A stretch of 64,000 nt of DNA, from the NCBI RefSeq assembly GCF_013366925.1, contig NZ_JAALDK010000001.1:2859089-2923088 (forward strand), read 5' to 3'. Positions 49,691 through 57,414 of the stretch are shown here, piece by piece. Source of the DNA: Paraburkholderia youngii. Its GTDB lineage: Bacteria > Pseudomonadota > Gammaproteobacteria > Burkholderiales > Burkholderiaceae. Position 1 is the first letter of the stretch. Each line of letters starts with the position of its first letter. The position numbers were made by a program, and so were the translations under genes. The notes under the pieces were generated by a model that was not told where the DNA came from, ran no database searches, and saw only the letters and a list, made by a program, of their open reading frames with translations.

Positions 49691-50887
49691 ATGGACGACT
49701 CCCTGAACCTCGACTTCGACACGCTGGCCGTCCGCTCGGGCACCGCGCGCAGCGACTTCAACGAGCACTCGGAAGCGATCTTCCTGACCTCGAGCTTCGT
49801 CTTCGCGAGCGCCGCGGAAGCCGCCGAGCGCTTCAGGAACTCCGAAGACTATTTCACGTACTCGCGCTTCTCGAATCCGACCGTCTCGATGTTCCAGGAC
49901 CGGCTGGCCGCGCTCGAAGGCGGCGAGGCCTGTATCGCGACGGCGTCGGGGATGGCCGCGATCATGTCGGTCGTGATGTCGACGTTGCAGGCGGGCGACC
50001 ACCTCGTGAGCTCGCGGGCGCTGTTCGGCTCGACGCTCGGCATGTTCTCGCAGATCTTCAGCAAGTTCGGCATCACGACCACGTTCGTCGATCCGACCGA
50101 TTTGAACGCGTGGAACGAAGCGGTGCGTCCCGAAACGAAGATGTTCTTCCTCGAAACGCCTTCCAACCCGCTGACCGAGGTTTCGGATATCGAAGCGATC
50201 GGCAGGATCGCGAAGGCCGCGAATGCGCTGTTCGTCGTCGATAACTGCTTCTGCAGCCCGGCGTTGCAGCAGCCGCTGAAACTGGGCGCGGACGTCGTCA
50301 TGCATTCGGCGACCAAGTTCCTCGACGGCCAGGGCCGTGTGCTCGGCGGCGCGCTGGTCGGGTCGAAGCAATTCATCATGGAAAAGGTGTTTCCGTTCGT
50401 GCGCAGTGCCGGGCCGACGCTGTCCGCGTTCAACGCGTGGGTACTGTTGAAAGGCATGGAAACGCTGTCGCTGCGTGTCGAAAAGCAGTCGGCGAATGCG
50501 CTCGAAATCGCGCGCTGGCTCGACTCGCATCCGGCCGTCGATCGCGTGTTCTATCCGGGACTCGAATCGCATCCGCAGCATGCGCTCGCGATGCGTCAGC
50601 AGAAGTCGGGCGGCGCGATCGTGTCGTTCGAACTGAAGGGCGACACGCCCGAACAGATGCGTGCGAACGCATGGCGCGTGATCGACGGCACGAAGGTCTG
50701 TTCGATCACCGGCAACCTGGGCGACACGCGTACGACGATCACGCATCCGGCGACGACCACGCACGGCCGCATCACGCCCGAAGCGCGCGCGGCGGCGGGC
50801 ATCAGCGAAGGTCTGATCCGGCTTGCGGTGGGGCTCGAAAACGCGGGTGATATCCGTGCGGATCTGCAGCGTGGGTTAGAAGGCTGA
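49691..50887 (+). CDS. metZ: O-succinylhomoserine sulfhydrylase
   Basis: A 398-residue Cys/Met-metabolism PLP enzyme. It replaces the succinyl group of O-succinylhomoserine with sulfide to make homocysteine. The PLP lysine is Lys209 in MHSATKFLDGQ; YSRFSNPTVSMFQDRLAALEGGE and the C-terminal SLGDTRTTITHPATTTH-like block are typical. Homology alone cannot fully separate it from cystathionine gamma-synthase, but position after purF matches metZ of Pseudomonas. TGGAGAC lies before the ATG. Confidence 0.92.
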   Translation: MDDSLNLDFDTLAVRSGTARSDFNEHSEAIFLTSSFVFASAAEAAERFRNSEDYFTYSRFSNPTVSMFQDRLAALEGGEACIATASGMAAIMSVVMSTLQAGDHLVSSRALFGSTLGMFSQIFSKFGITTTFVDPTDLNAWNEAVRPETKMFFLETPSNPLTEVSDIEAIGRIAKAANALFVVDNCFCSPALQQPLKLGADVVMHSATKFLDGQGRVLGGALVGSKQFIMEKVFPFVRSAGPTLSAFNAWVLLKGMETLSLRVEKQSANALEIARWLDSHPAVDRVFYPGLESHPQHALAMRQQKSGGAIVSFELKGDTPEQMRANAWRVIDGTKVCSITGNLGDTRTTITHPATTTHGRITPEARAAAGISEGLIRLAVGLENAGDIRADLQRGLEG

Positions 50888-50904
50888 CAGGAGCTTCGCC
50901 GCCC

Positions 50905-51693
50905 TCAGTGCCGCAGCGCGCGCCACTGCCCGGGCGCCAGCCCAAAACGCCGCGTAAATGCGTGCGTGTAAGCGCTCTGATCGCCGAAGCCGATGTCGAG
51001 CGCGATATCGGTCAACGAAAGACGTGGGTCCGCGAGCAGCGTGATCGACGTGTCGAGCCGCAGCCGCTGCAAATAACGATGCGGTGTCTCGCCGAACGCA
51101 TCGGTAAACAGTTGGTGAAAACGCCGCATGCCGAAGCCGCAGTGCGCGGCGAGGTCGGCGATCTTCAGCGGCTCGGACAGATGCGCGCGCAGCCAGCGGT
51201 CGATGCGCGCGAAATCGAGCCGAACGCCTTCGCTCTGCGCACCGGCGAGCGCCCCGGAATCGACGACCAGCGCGGCGCCCAGACGTGCGGCGGCATCCCA
51301 ATGGAAGCGACGATGACCGAAGGCATCGTCTTGCGCTTCGCCCGCGCCGCCCGCCGCATGCGCGGCAATCGTGTGCACGAGTTGCGCGAGCGCTGGATCG
51401 ACGGCCACGGCTCGCGCGCGCTCGAACAGCCGCTCGGGCACCGCCAGCGACGTCGCGGGCAAATCGAGTACGAGCTGCCGGTTGGTGCCGACGCCCGAAT
51501 ATTCGTGCCGCGCGCCGGCCGGGATCAGCCATGCGGAGCCGGCGTCGATCTGCTCCGCGACGCCGTTCACCGCCATCACCATCGCGCCGTCGAGCCCCAG
51601 CACGACCTGGTGGAAGTCGTGCACGTCCGACGCTTCGATCGCGCCATAGCAGCGCAGCGAAACGTTAGGGGCGGTGACGGCGGCGTGGCTCAT
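50905..51693 (-). CDS. AraC family transcriptional regulator
   Basis: A 262-residue regulator. The N-terminal half is a cupin-like sensor domain (FHQVVLGLDGAMVMAVNGVAEQIDAGSAWLIPAGARHEYSG). The C-terminal 100 residues form the double helix-turn-helix: LKIADLAAHCGFGMRRFHQLFTDAFGETPHRYLQRLRLD and LTDIALDIGFGDQSAYTHAFTRRFGLAPGQWR. The target is unknown. It converges with metZ and is read in the same direction as the FKBP gene upstream. Confidence 0.9.
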   Translation of the reverse strand: MSHAAVTAPNVSLRCYGAIEASDVHDFHQVVLGLDGAMVMAVNGVAEQIDAGSAWLIPAGARHEYSGVGTNRQLVLDLPATSLAVPERLFERARAVAVDPALAQLVHTIAAHAAGGAGEAQDDAFGHRRFHWDAAARLGAALVVDSGALAGAQSEGVRLDFARIDRWLRAHLSEPLKIADLAAHCGFGMRRFHQLFTDAFGETPHRYLQRLRLDTSITLLADPRLSLTDIALDIGFGDQSAYTHAFTRRFGLAPGQWRALRH

Positions 51694-51712
51694 AACAACA
51701 CTTAGGTGTAGC

Positions 51713-52054
51713 TCAGACTGCGAGCAGTTCGACTTCGAACACGAGCGTCGCGTTCGGCGGAATCACGCCGCCCGCGCCGCGCACGCCGTAGCCGAGTTGC
51801 GGCGGAATGGTCAGCTTGCGCTTGCCGCCGACCTTCATGCCTTGCACGCCTTCGTCCCAGCCCTTGATGACCATGCCGCCGCCCAGCACGAACGCGAACG
51901 GGTCATTGCGGTCCTTGCTCGAATCGAACTTCTGGCCGTCGGTCAGCCAGCCCGTGTAGTGCACGGTCACGGTCTTGCCGGCGACGGCTTCGGCGCCGGT
52001 GCCTTCCACGAGGTCTTCGTACTTCAGGCCGGATTCGGTCGTCACAGTCGACAT
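51713..52054 (-). CDS. FKBP-type peptidyl-prolyl cis-trans isomerase
   Basis: A 113-residue cytoplasmic FKBP with no signal peptide. The fold and active-site residues are complete: [80 protein letters not shown] lies before the ATG. It speeds proline isomerisation during protein folding. It lies 20 bases from the AraC gene and is divergent from the histidine kinase-like gene. Confidence 0.94.
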   Translation of the reverse strand: MSTVTTESGLKYEDLVEGTGAEAVAGKTVTVHYTGWLTDGQKFDSSKDRNDPFAFVLGGGMVIKGWDEGVQGMKVGGKRKLTIPPQLGYGVRGAGGVIPPNATLVFEVELLAV

Positions 52055-52177
52055 GCGTTGCTCCTCAGATCAAAAAACGTAAAAGCGACATTGTAGGCGC
52101 GTTGACGCCGATCGCCGAATCTTGCCGGTTTCGCGCATGGCATGCGGATTGCGGCGCGCCTTGCGGTTCGGCCCGGA

Positions 52178-52206
52178 CTGGTCGGTCGAAACGGGATGCC
52201 TATAAT
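52178..52206 (+). promoter_or_regulatory. putative promoter of the histidine kinase-like gene
   Basis: A perfect -10 TATAAT (52201-52206) lies 44 bases before the GTG start; the -35 region (CTGGTC, 52178-52183, 17-base spacer) is weak. Confidence 0.5.
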
Positions 52207-52250
52207 GAGGCTTCCGCCCATCATCCAGCACTGCCTGAGAGGACTCGATC

Positions 52251-53072
52251 GTGACTACGTCACCCACCGGGACTGCTGGCGCCCAGCCGGCGTCGGCCGG
52301 CTTCGTCATCTCCGAACGCAGCGCGCTGCTGCGCGCGGAAACCGCGTTGTTCATGCGCGATCATGTGCTGTCGCTGGTGTCGCACGACCTGCGCGGTCCG
52401 TTGAATGCGATTCATAGCTGGGCCTACGTGCTCGAGCGCAAGCTCGACGCGAACGATCCCAACTCGCAGCGCGCGATCACCGGCATTCGCAGCGGCGTCG
52501 ATCAGCAGGTGAAGCTGCTCGAGACGATCGTCGATACGACGCGCGCCGAAACGAAATCGCTCGCGCTCACGTATGAACCTTTTCCGCTGCATCTGCTGCT
52601 CGCCGAAACCGTCGAGGAAGTCCGCGCCGGCCTCGCTCGCGCGCGCGGCGTCGAAGTGCGGCTCGACTCGCAGATCGCCACCGAGCAACTGAACGGCGAC
52701 CGCGCTCGTCTCGCCGCCGCGCTGTGGCTGATGCTGACGTTCGGCGTCGAAGCGAGCGCGCGGGGCGCCGAGGTCGCACTGGCCGCGCGCGCGGACAACG
52801 GCACATGGCATGCGAGCGTCGCGTACGAACCGAACGAGGCCGCGTTGAACGACGCGGCGCTGCCGCACGTGCTCGAAGCGTTCGCCCGCAAGCAGGCGGG
52901 CGAGCCGCGCGAGGCGAAGCGCATCGCGTGGGTGTTCGCGTTGTGCAAGCGCGTCGCGGAGGCGCATGGCGGCAGCTTCGAGCAAAGCGATTCGACGGAA
53001 ACGGGCAGCGTCACCGCGACGCCCGCCACGCTCGTGCTGCGCGTGCCGTTCAGCGCGGCGGTGTCGAAATGA
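52251..53072 (+). CDS. histidine kinase-like protein with degenerate ATPase domain
   Basis: A 273-residue soluble protein with no transmembrane helix. A HisKA dimerisation domain is clear at about residues 35-105, with the phospho-acceptor His45 in SLVSHDLRGPLNAIHSW. The C-terminal part has the length of a HATPase domain, but the Asn-rich N box is replaced by LAAALWLMLTFGVEASAR, I see no DxGxG box, and only KRVAEAHGGSFE recalls the end of a G2 region. It may be a pseudokinase or a phosphotransfer-type protein. The start is GTG at 52251 with GAGAGGA upstream. No response regulator gene is adjacent. Confidence 0.75.
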   Translation: MTTSPTGTAGAQPASAGFVISERSALLRAETALFMRDHVLSLVSHDLRGPLNAIHSWAYVLERKLDANDPNSQRAITGIRSGVDQQVKLLETIVDTTRAETKSLALTYEPFPLHLLLAETVEEVRAGLARARGVEVRLDSQIATEQLNGDRARLAAALWLMLTFGVEASARGAEVALAARADNGTWHASVAYEPNEAALNDAALPHVLEAFARKQAGEPREAKRIAWVFALCKRVAEAHGGSFEQSDSTETGSVTATPATLVLRVPFSAAVSK

Positions 53073-53162
53073 GCGTCGCGCGCGAACGCGTTCGCGCACA
53101 ATAAAGATTTCATATAGCTTTCAACCCTATACTGACAACTTTTGTTGCCGGAGCCCGTCGCT

Positions 53163-54506
53163 TTGATACAGGTTGTCGCCCTCATCGGTGCAATGTTTCT
53201 GGTTGCACTCAATGGCTTTTTCGTCGCTGCCGAATTCGGTCTGGTCAAACTGCGGCAGACCCGCGTGCAAAGCCTCGCCACCCAGCATGGCATGCGCGGC
53301 CGTCTGCTCGCGAAGGTGCACGGACAGCTCGACGCATATCTGTCGGCGTGTCAGCTCGGCATCACGCTAGCGTCGCTCGGGCTCGGCTGGATCGGCGAGC
53401 CGGCTTTCGCGCAACTGCTGATGCCCCTCTTCGCGTTGATTGGCGTCGAGTCCGAGAGGCTGATCCACGGCATTTCGCTGTTCTTCGCGTTTTCGTGCAT
53501 TTCGTTCCTGCATATCGTGGTCGGCGAGCTCGCGCCGAAGTCTCTGGCGATCCGCGAGGCGGAGAAAATTTCGTTGTGGGCCGCAACACCGCTGTACGGT
53601 TTCTACTGGGCGATGTACCCCGCCATCTGGTTGCTCAACACGAGCGCGAACACGGTGCTGAAGGCCGCGGGCCTCGATACCGACCACGGCCACGACTCGC
53701 ATTACTCGACCGAGGAACTCAAGCTGATCCTGCGCGGCCGCCGCGCGAACGTCGCGAGCGAACTCGGTTCGTCGACCGGCGCGTACAGCCAGGACGAATG
53801 GAACACGATCGCGCATTCGCTCGACTTCTCGCGTATGACCGTATCGGATCTGATGCGGCCGTCGCATGAAATGGTCTGCCTGCGGCGCGATCTGCCGCTG
53901 CGCGAGAACATGCAGGTGGTCGCGCGGCACCGCTTCAGCCGCTATCCGCTGTTCGAGGATGCCTCGGGCGAACGCGTGGCCGGCATGATCCATCTGAAGG
54001 ACCTGCTGCTCGCGCGCCAGGCGGGCAGCACGCTCGAAGACCTGTCGCGCTACGTGCGCCCCGTGCAGTACGTGAAACCGGACATGCCGGCGCTCGAACT
54101 GTTCCGGCGCTTTCGCAAAGGCGCGCCGCACTTCGCGCTGGTCGGCCACAAGAACGAAAAACCGATTGGCTTCCTGACGCTCGACAACCTGCTCGGCGCG
54201 CTGGTCGGACAGATCCACGACGAGTTTCGCCAGGGCGACGCCGACTGGACCCGCATGGACGACGGCACGCTGATGGGCAAGGGCAGCTTGCCGGTGGTGT
54301 CGCTCGAACGGGCGCTGGGTATCGACATCGACGAGGGCAAGGCCGAGTCCGTGGGCGGCCTCGTGATCCAGGCCCTCAACGATCTGCCCGGCGAAGGGCA
54401 GCGCGTCGAATTCGAAGACTTCGACGTGGTGGTCAAGAAGATGAAGGGACCGCGCATCGTGCTGGTGCGCGTGTATCCGAAGGTGTTCGACGACGAGGGC
54501 GGTTAA
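53163..54506 (+). CDS. CNNM/CBS-domain membrane protein (HlyC/CorC family)
   Basis: A 447-residue inner-membrane protein. An N-terminal CNNM (DUF21) transmembrane domain with four hydrophobic segments (MFLVALNGFFVAAEFGLVKL, LGITLASLGLGWIGEPAFA and following) is joined to a pair of CBS domains (about residues 200-330, including DLMRPSHEMVCL) and a C-terminal CorC_HlyC FAD-like domain. Such proteins are linked to divalent cation (Mg/Co) export or homeostasis; older annotations call them hemolysins. TTG at 53163 with GGAG ten bases upstream is the best start; a TTG 7 codons earlier lacks a ribosome-binding site. Confidence 0.88.
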   Translation: MIQVVALIGAMFLVALNGFFVAAEFGLVKLRQTRVQSLATQHGMRGRLLAKVHGQLDAYLSACQLGITLASLGLGWIGEPAFAQLLMPLFALIGVESERLIHGISLFFAFSCISFLHIVVGELAPKSLAIREAEKISLWAATPLYGFYWAMYPAIWLLNTSANTVLKAAGLDTDHGHDSHYSTEELKLILRGRRANVASELGSSTGAYSQDEWNTIAHSLDFSRMTVSDLMRPSHEMVCLRRDLPLRENMQVVARHRFSRYPLFEDASGERVAGMIHLKDLLLARQAGSTLEDLSRYVRPVQYVKPDMPALELFRRFRKGAPHFALVGHKNEKPIGFLTLDNLLGALVGQIHDEFRQGDADWTRMDDGTLMGKGSLPVVSLERALGIDIDEGKAESVGGLVIQALNDLPGEGQRVEFEDFDVVVKKMKGPRIVLVRVYPKVFDDEGG

Positions 54507-54546
54507 GGCCCGAGCCGACCCGAAGCCTCAACCCTGTTCATCCGCC

Positions 54547-57414
54547 TCAGCTTCGAGGTACCCCATCCTCCACCAGCACCGCGACCGGCATCGCGGCGAG
54601 CGCGTCGCGCAGATACAGCAGCGCGTGATCGTCGACTTTCGGCGCGGCGGGGCTCAGCCAGTCGAACAGCGCGCGCGCCGACAGATCGGGCGGCATTTCG
54701 ATGGCCGTATCCGCCCATTGCGCGGATTCGACGAGCGGCAGATCGGCATCGTCGCCAAGCAAGCCCGCAGCCAACCGGCTGGCGATCACTACGGCCCACG
54801 CATTGCCGTGGCGCCGCGCAAACGCGATCACATTCGACGCATGCGCGCCGCGCACCGTGAGCGGCAGATACGTGCCCTGACTCAGCAACTCCGGCAGATG
54901 CGTGCGCAGCGCCAGCACGCGTTGGATCACCGCGAGCTTCACGCGTCCGTCGCGCCAGTCCGCGAGGAATTCCGACGGCGGAGTTTGCGCTTGGGGCAGC
55001 CACGCCTCGCGTTGCGCGAAATCGACGGGCCGCCGATTGTCCGGATCGACGAGGCTGAAGTCCCACAGCTCGGTGCCTTGGTAAAGATCGGGGATTCCGG
55101 GTGACGCAAGACGCAGCACCGTCTGCTGCAGACTGTTGAGCGCGCCCGCGCGGCCAATCCGCTCGACGAACGCCGACAGCTCCTTTAGAAAGGCGTCGCG
55201 CCGCTGCGGCGCGAGGATGCCGAACAGGAACTCGCGGCAGCCGGCTTCGTAGGCTTCGTCGGGGGCGAGCCAGCTGGTTTGCAGTTTCGCCTCGCGCAGC
55301 TCCTTCAACTGCCATTGCGCGACGCGTTCGGCCAGCTTCTTGACGCCGGCTTCGTCGTCGGCGCGCAGATCGGGCGGCCAACAACCCACCAGCGTCTGGT
55401 ACAGCATATCCTCGGCGGCGGGGCCGGGAGCCCATGCGTCGCTCTTGTCCTGGCTCACGCTGCTGATCGGCGTGCCGTCGAGCGCGCGACGCTGCGGCGC
55501 GTTCAACGTCGACCATGCACGCAGCGTCGCGCCCCATTCGTCGGCGATCTCACTCAACACCGCGAGCCGCGCGCGCACGTCTTCACCGCGCTTGTGATCG
55601 TGCGTGGCGGTCGCCAGCATCGCATGCGGAAAACGTTGCGCGCGCTCGAGATTGCCCGCGTGAAACTGCTCGACCGACAGCGCGAACTCGCCCGGGTCCG
55701 AGCCGACTTCGTTGCGCGACAGCAGACGACCATAGCGATAGCAGGCGGTGTCTTCGATCGCCTTGGCGGCGAGCGGCGCGGTCAGCTGCGAAAACAGCGT
55801 TTGCGCGCTGCGCCGGGACGATCCCGCGTGCGGCGGCGCGCCGCCGCCTTGCGCCTGCTGCTGCGACTGCGCGCCGGGCCGCGCGGGCGGCGCCTCTTCT
55901 GCGCTGCCGCCGAGCCATGCATTCACGCGCTCGAGCGCCGCGTCGTCCGAGCGCGGCAGCGAAGCGCGCGCGCCCGCGAGCGCCTGCTCGAAATAGACGT
56001 TGTCGGCGGCGCTGCGCAGTCCGCCCAGCGGATACATGCGGTACACGGGGAAATGCACGACCAGTTCGGTCAGCACGCGGCGCAGCGCCGGGTACGTGAA
56101 GTCGCGCGTGCTCAGCGAATCGCGTGCGATCCGATGCAGCGCGCGCGCCGCGCGGTCCAGTTCCGCCGAGAAGTTTTCCGCGAGAATCTTGCGCCGTGCC
56201 GCGTGCGCTTCATCGGCGAAGCGCGCGCTGCGGCCGGTCAGTTCGGCCCACGTGTTGGCGAGCGGCTCGGCGCCGGCCGGATCGTGCAGCAGCGCGCCGA
56301 CGTCGCGCATGAAGTCGTAGCCGGTCGTACCGTCGACGGGCCAGTCGTCGCGCAACGGCTCCCCGCGGCCGAGAATCTTTTCGACCACCACGTACGGCGC
56401 GGTGTCGCGCAACTCGCTGAGCCGCTGGCGCAAACGCTGGCAGTATTCGCGCGGCTCGGCGAGCCCGTCGATATGATCGATCCGCAGGCCGTCGATGAGC
56501 CCTTCGCGATAGAGGCGAAAGATCAGCGCATGCACCGCCTCGAACACCTCGGGCCGCTCGACGCGCACGGCGGCGAGCGACGAGATGTCGAAGAAGCGCC
56601 GCCAGTTCACTTCGTCGGAGGCGGTGCGCCACCACGCGAGCCGGAAATGCTGCCGCTCGATCAGCCGATGCAGCCGGTCGCGCGTGACCGGATCTGCTGA
56701 CGCGTAAGTCTCCAGCACGTACTCGATCGCCGACGCGCCTTCGCGCGCGACGAACTCGCGCAGCGCGTCACGCGCCTCGGCGGCGCGCGGCTGATCGGCG
56801 GGCTGCGTCGTGAGTCCGTGAAAGCGATTGGCGAGCGCGCTAAGATCGGCGCGGTCGGCGCCTTGCAGGATCGCCGCGTAATCGACCGGGCAGACCGGGA
56901 ACACGTGCGGGCCGTAGCCGATATAAAAGCGACCGCTGTCGGCGGCGAAATGCAGCGCGATGCGGCCCGCCACCAGTTCATCGCCGTACGACGCCCCGAG
57001 CGTCGGCAGCAGCACCTTGCCGCGCAGCGCGGGATCGGGCGAATGCCAGTCGACGTCGAAATGACGCGCAAACGCGCTGTGGCGGCCCCATTCGAGGATA
57101 TCGAGCCACCACGCGTTGCTCGAACCGCCGACGCCCATATGATTCGGCACGATGTCGACGATGAGCCCCATGCCGTGCGCGCGCAGCTTGTCGACGAGGC
57201 GCTTCAAGCCCGCCTCGCCGCCGTATTCGGCGCTGACCTGGGTGTAGTCGACGGTGTCGTAGCCGTGCATCGAGCCGGGCTCGGCCGTCGTGATCGGCGA
57301 CGCGTACAGATGGCTGATGCCGAGCGCGGCGAAGTATTCGACGTGGCGCACGGCGTCGTCGAACGTGAAGCCCCGATGGAACTGGAGGCGCAGTGTGGAG
57401 CGTGGGACGGTCAT
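54547..57414 (-). CDS. treY: malto-oligosyltrehalose synthase
   Basis: A 955-residue GH13 enzyme that turns the reducing-end alpha-1,4 bond of maltodextrins into an alpha,alpha-1,1 (trehalosyl) bond. N-terminal STLRLQFHRGFTF and VDIVPNHMG, the nucleophile Asp in GLRIDHIDGL and acid/base Glu in VVVEKILGRGE are visible. An insertion of low-complexity sequence (PPARPGAQSQQQAQGGG..., about residues 497-530) makes it longer than many family members. ATG at 57414 overlaps the malQ stop (ATGA). The same frame happens to be open through much of malQ, which is an artefact of high GC. Confidence 0.95.
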   Translation of the reverse strand: MTVPRSTLRLQFHRGFTFDDAVRHVEYFAALGISHLYASPITTAEPGSMHGYDTVDYTQVSAEYGGEAGLKRLVDKLRAHGMGLIVDIVPNHMGVGGSSNAWWLDILEWGRHSAFARHFDVDWHSPDPALRGKVLLPTLGASYGDELVAGRIALHFAADSGRFYIGYGPHVFPVCPVDYAAILQGADRADLSALANRFHGLTTQPADQPRAAEARDALREFVAREGASAIEYVLETYASADPVTRDRLHRLIERQHFRLAWWRTASDEVNWRRFFDISSLAAVRVERPEVFEAVHALIFRLYREGLIDGLRIDHIDGLAEPREYCQRLRQRLSELRDTAPYVVVEKILGRGEPLRDDWPVDGTTGYDFMRDVGALLHDPAGAEPLANTWAELTGRSARFADEAHAARRKILAENFSAELDRAARALHRIARDSLSTRDFTYPALRRVLTELVVHFPVYRMYPLGGLRSAADNVYFEQALAGARASLPRSDDAALERVNAWLGGSAEEAPPARPGAQSQQQAQGGGAPPHAGSSRRSAQTLFSQLTAPLAAKAIEDTACYRYGRLLSRNEVGSDPGEFALSVEQFHAGNLERAQRFPHAMLATATHDHKRGEDVRARLAVLSEIADEWGATLRAWSTLNAPQRRALDGTPISSVSQDKSDAWAPGPAAEDMLYQTLVGCWPPDLRADDEAGVKKLAERVAQWQLKELREAKLQTSWLAPDEAYEAGCREFLFGILAPQRRDAFLKELSAFVERIGRAGALNSLQQTVLRLASPGIPDLYQGTELWDFSLVDPDNRRPVDFAQREAWLPQAQTPPSEFLADWRDGRVKLAVIQRVLALRTHLPELLSQGTYLPLTVRGAHASNVIAFARRHGNAWAVVIASRLAAGLLGDDADLPLVESAQWADTAIEMPPDLSARALFDWLSPAAPKVDDHALLYLRDALAAMPVAVLVEDGVPRS

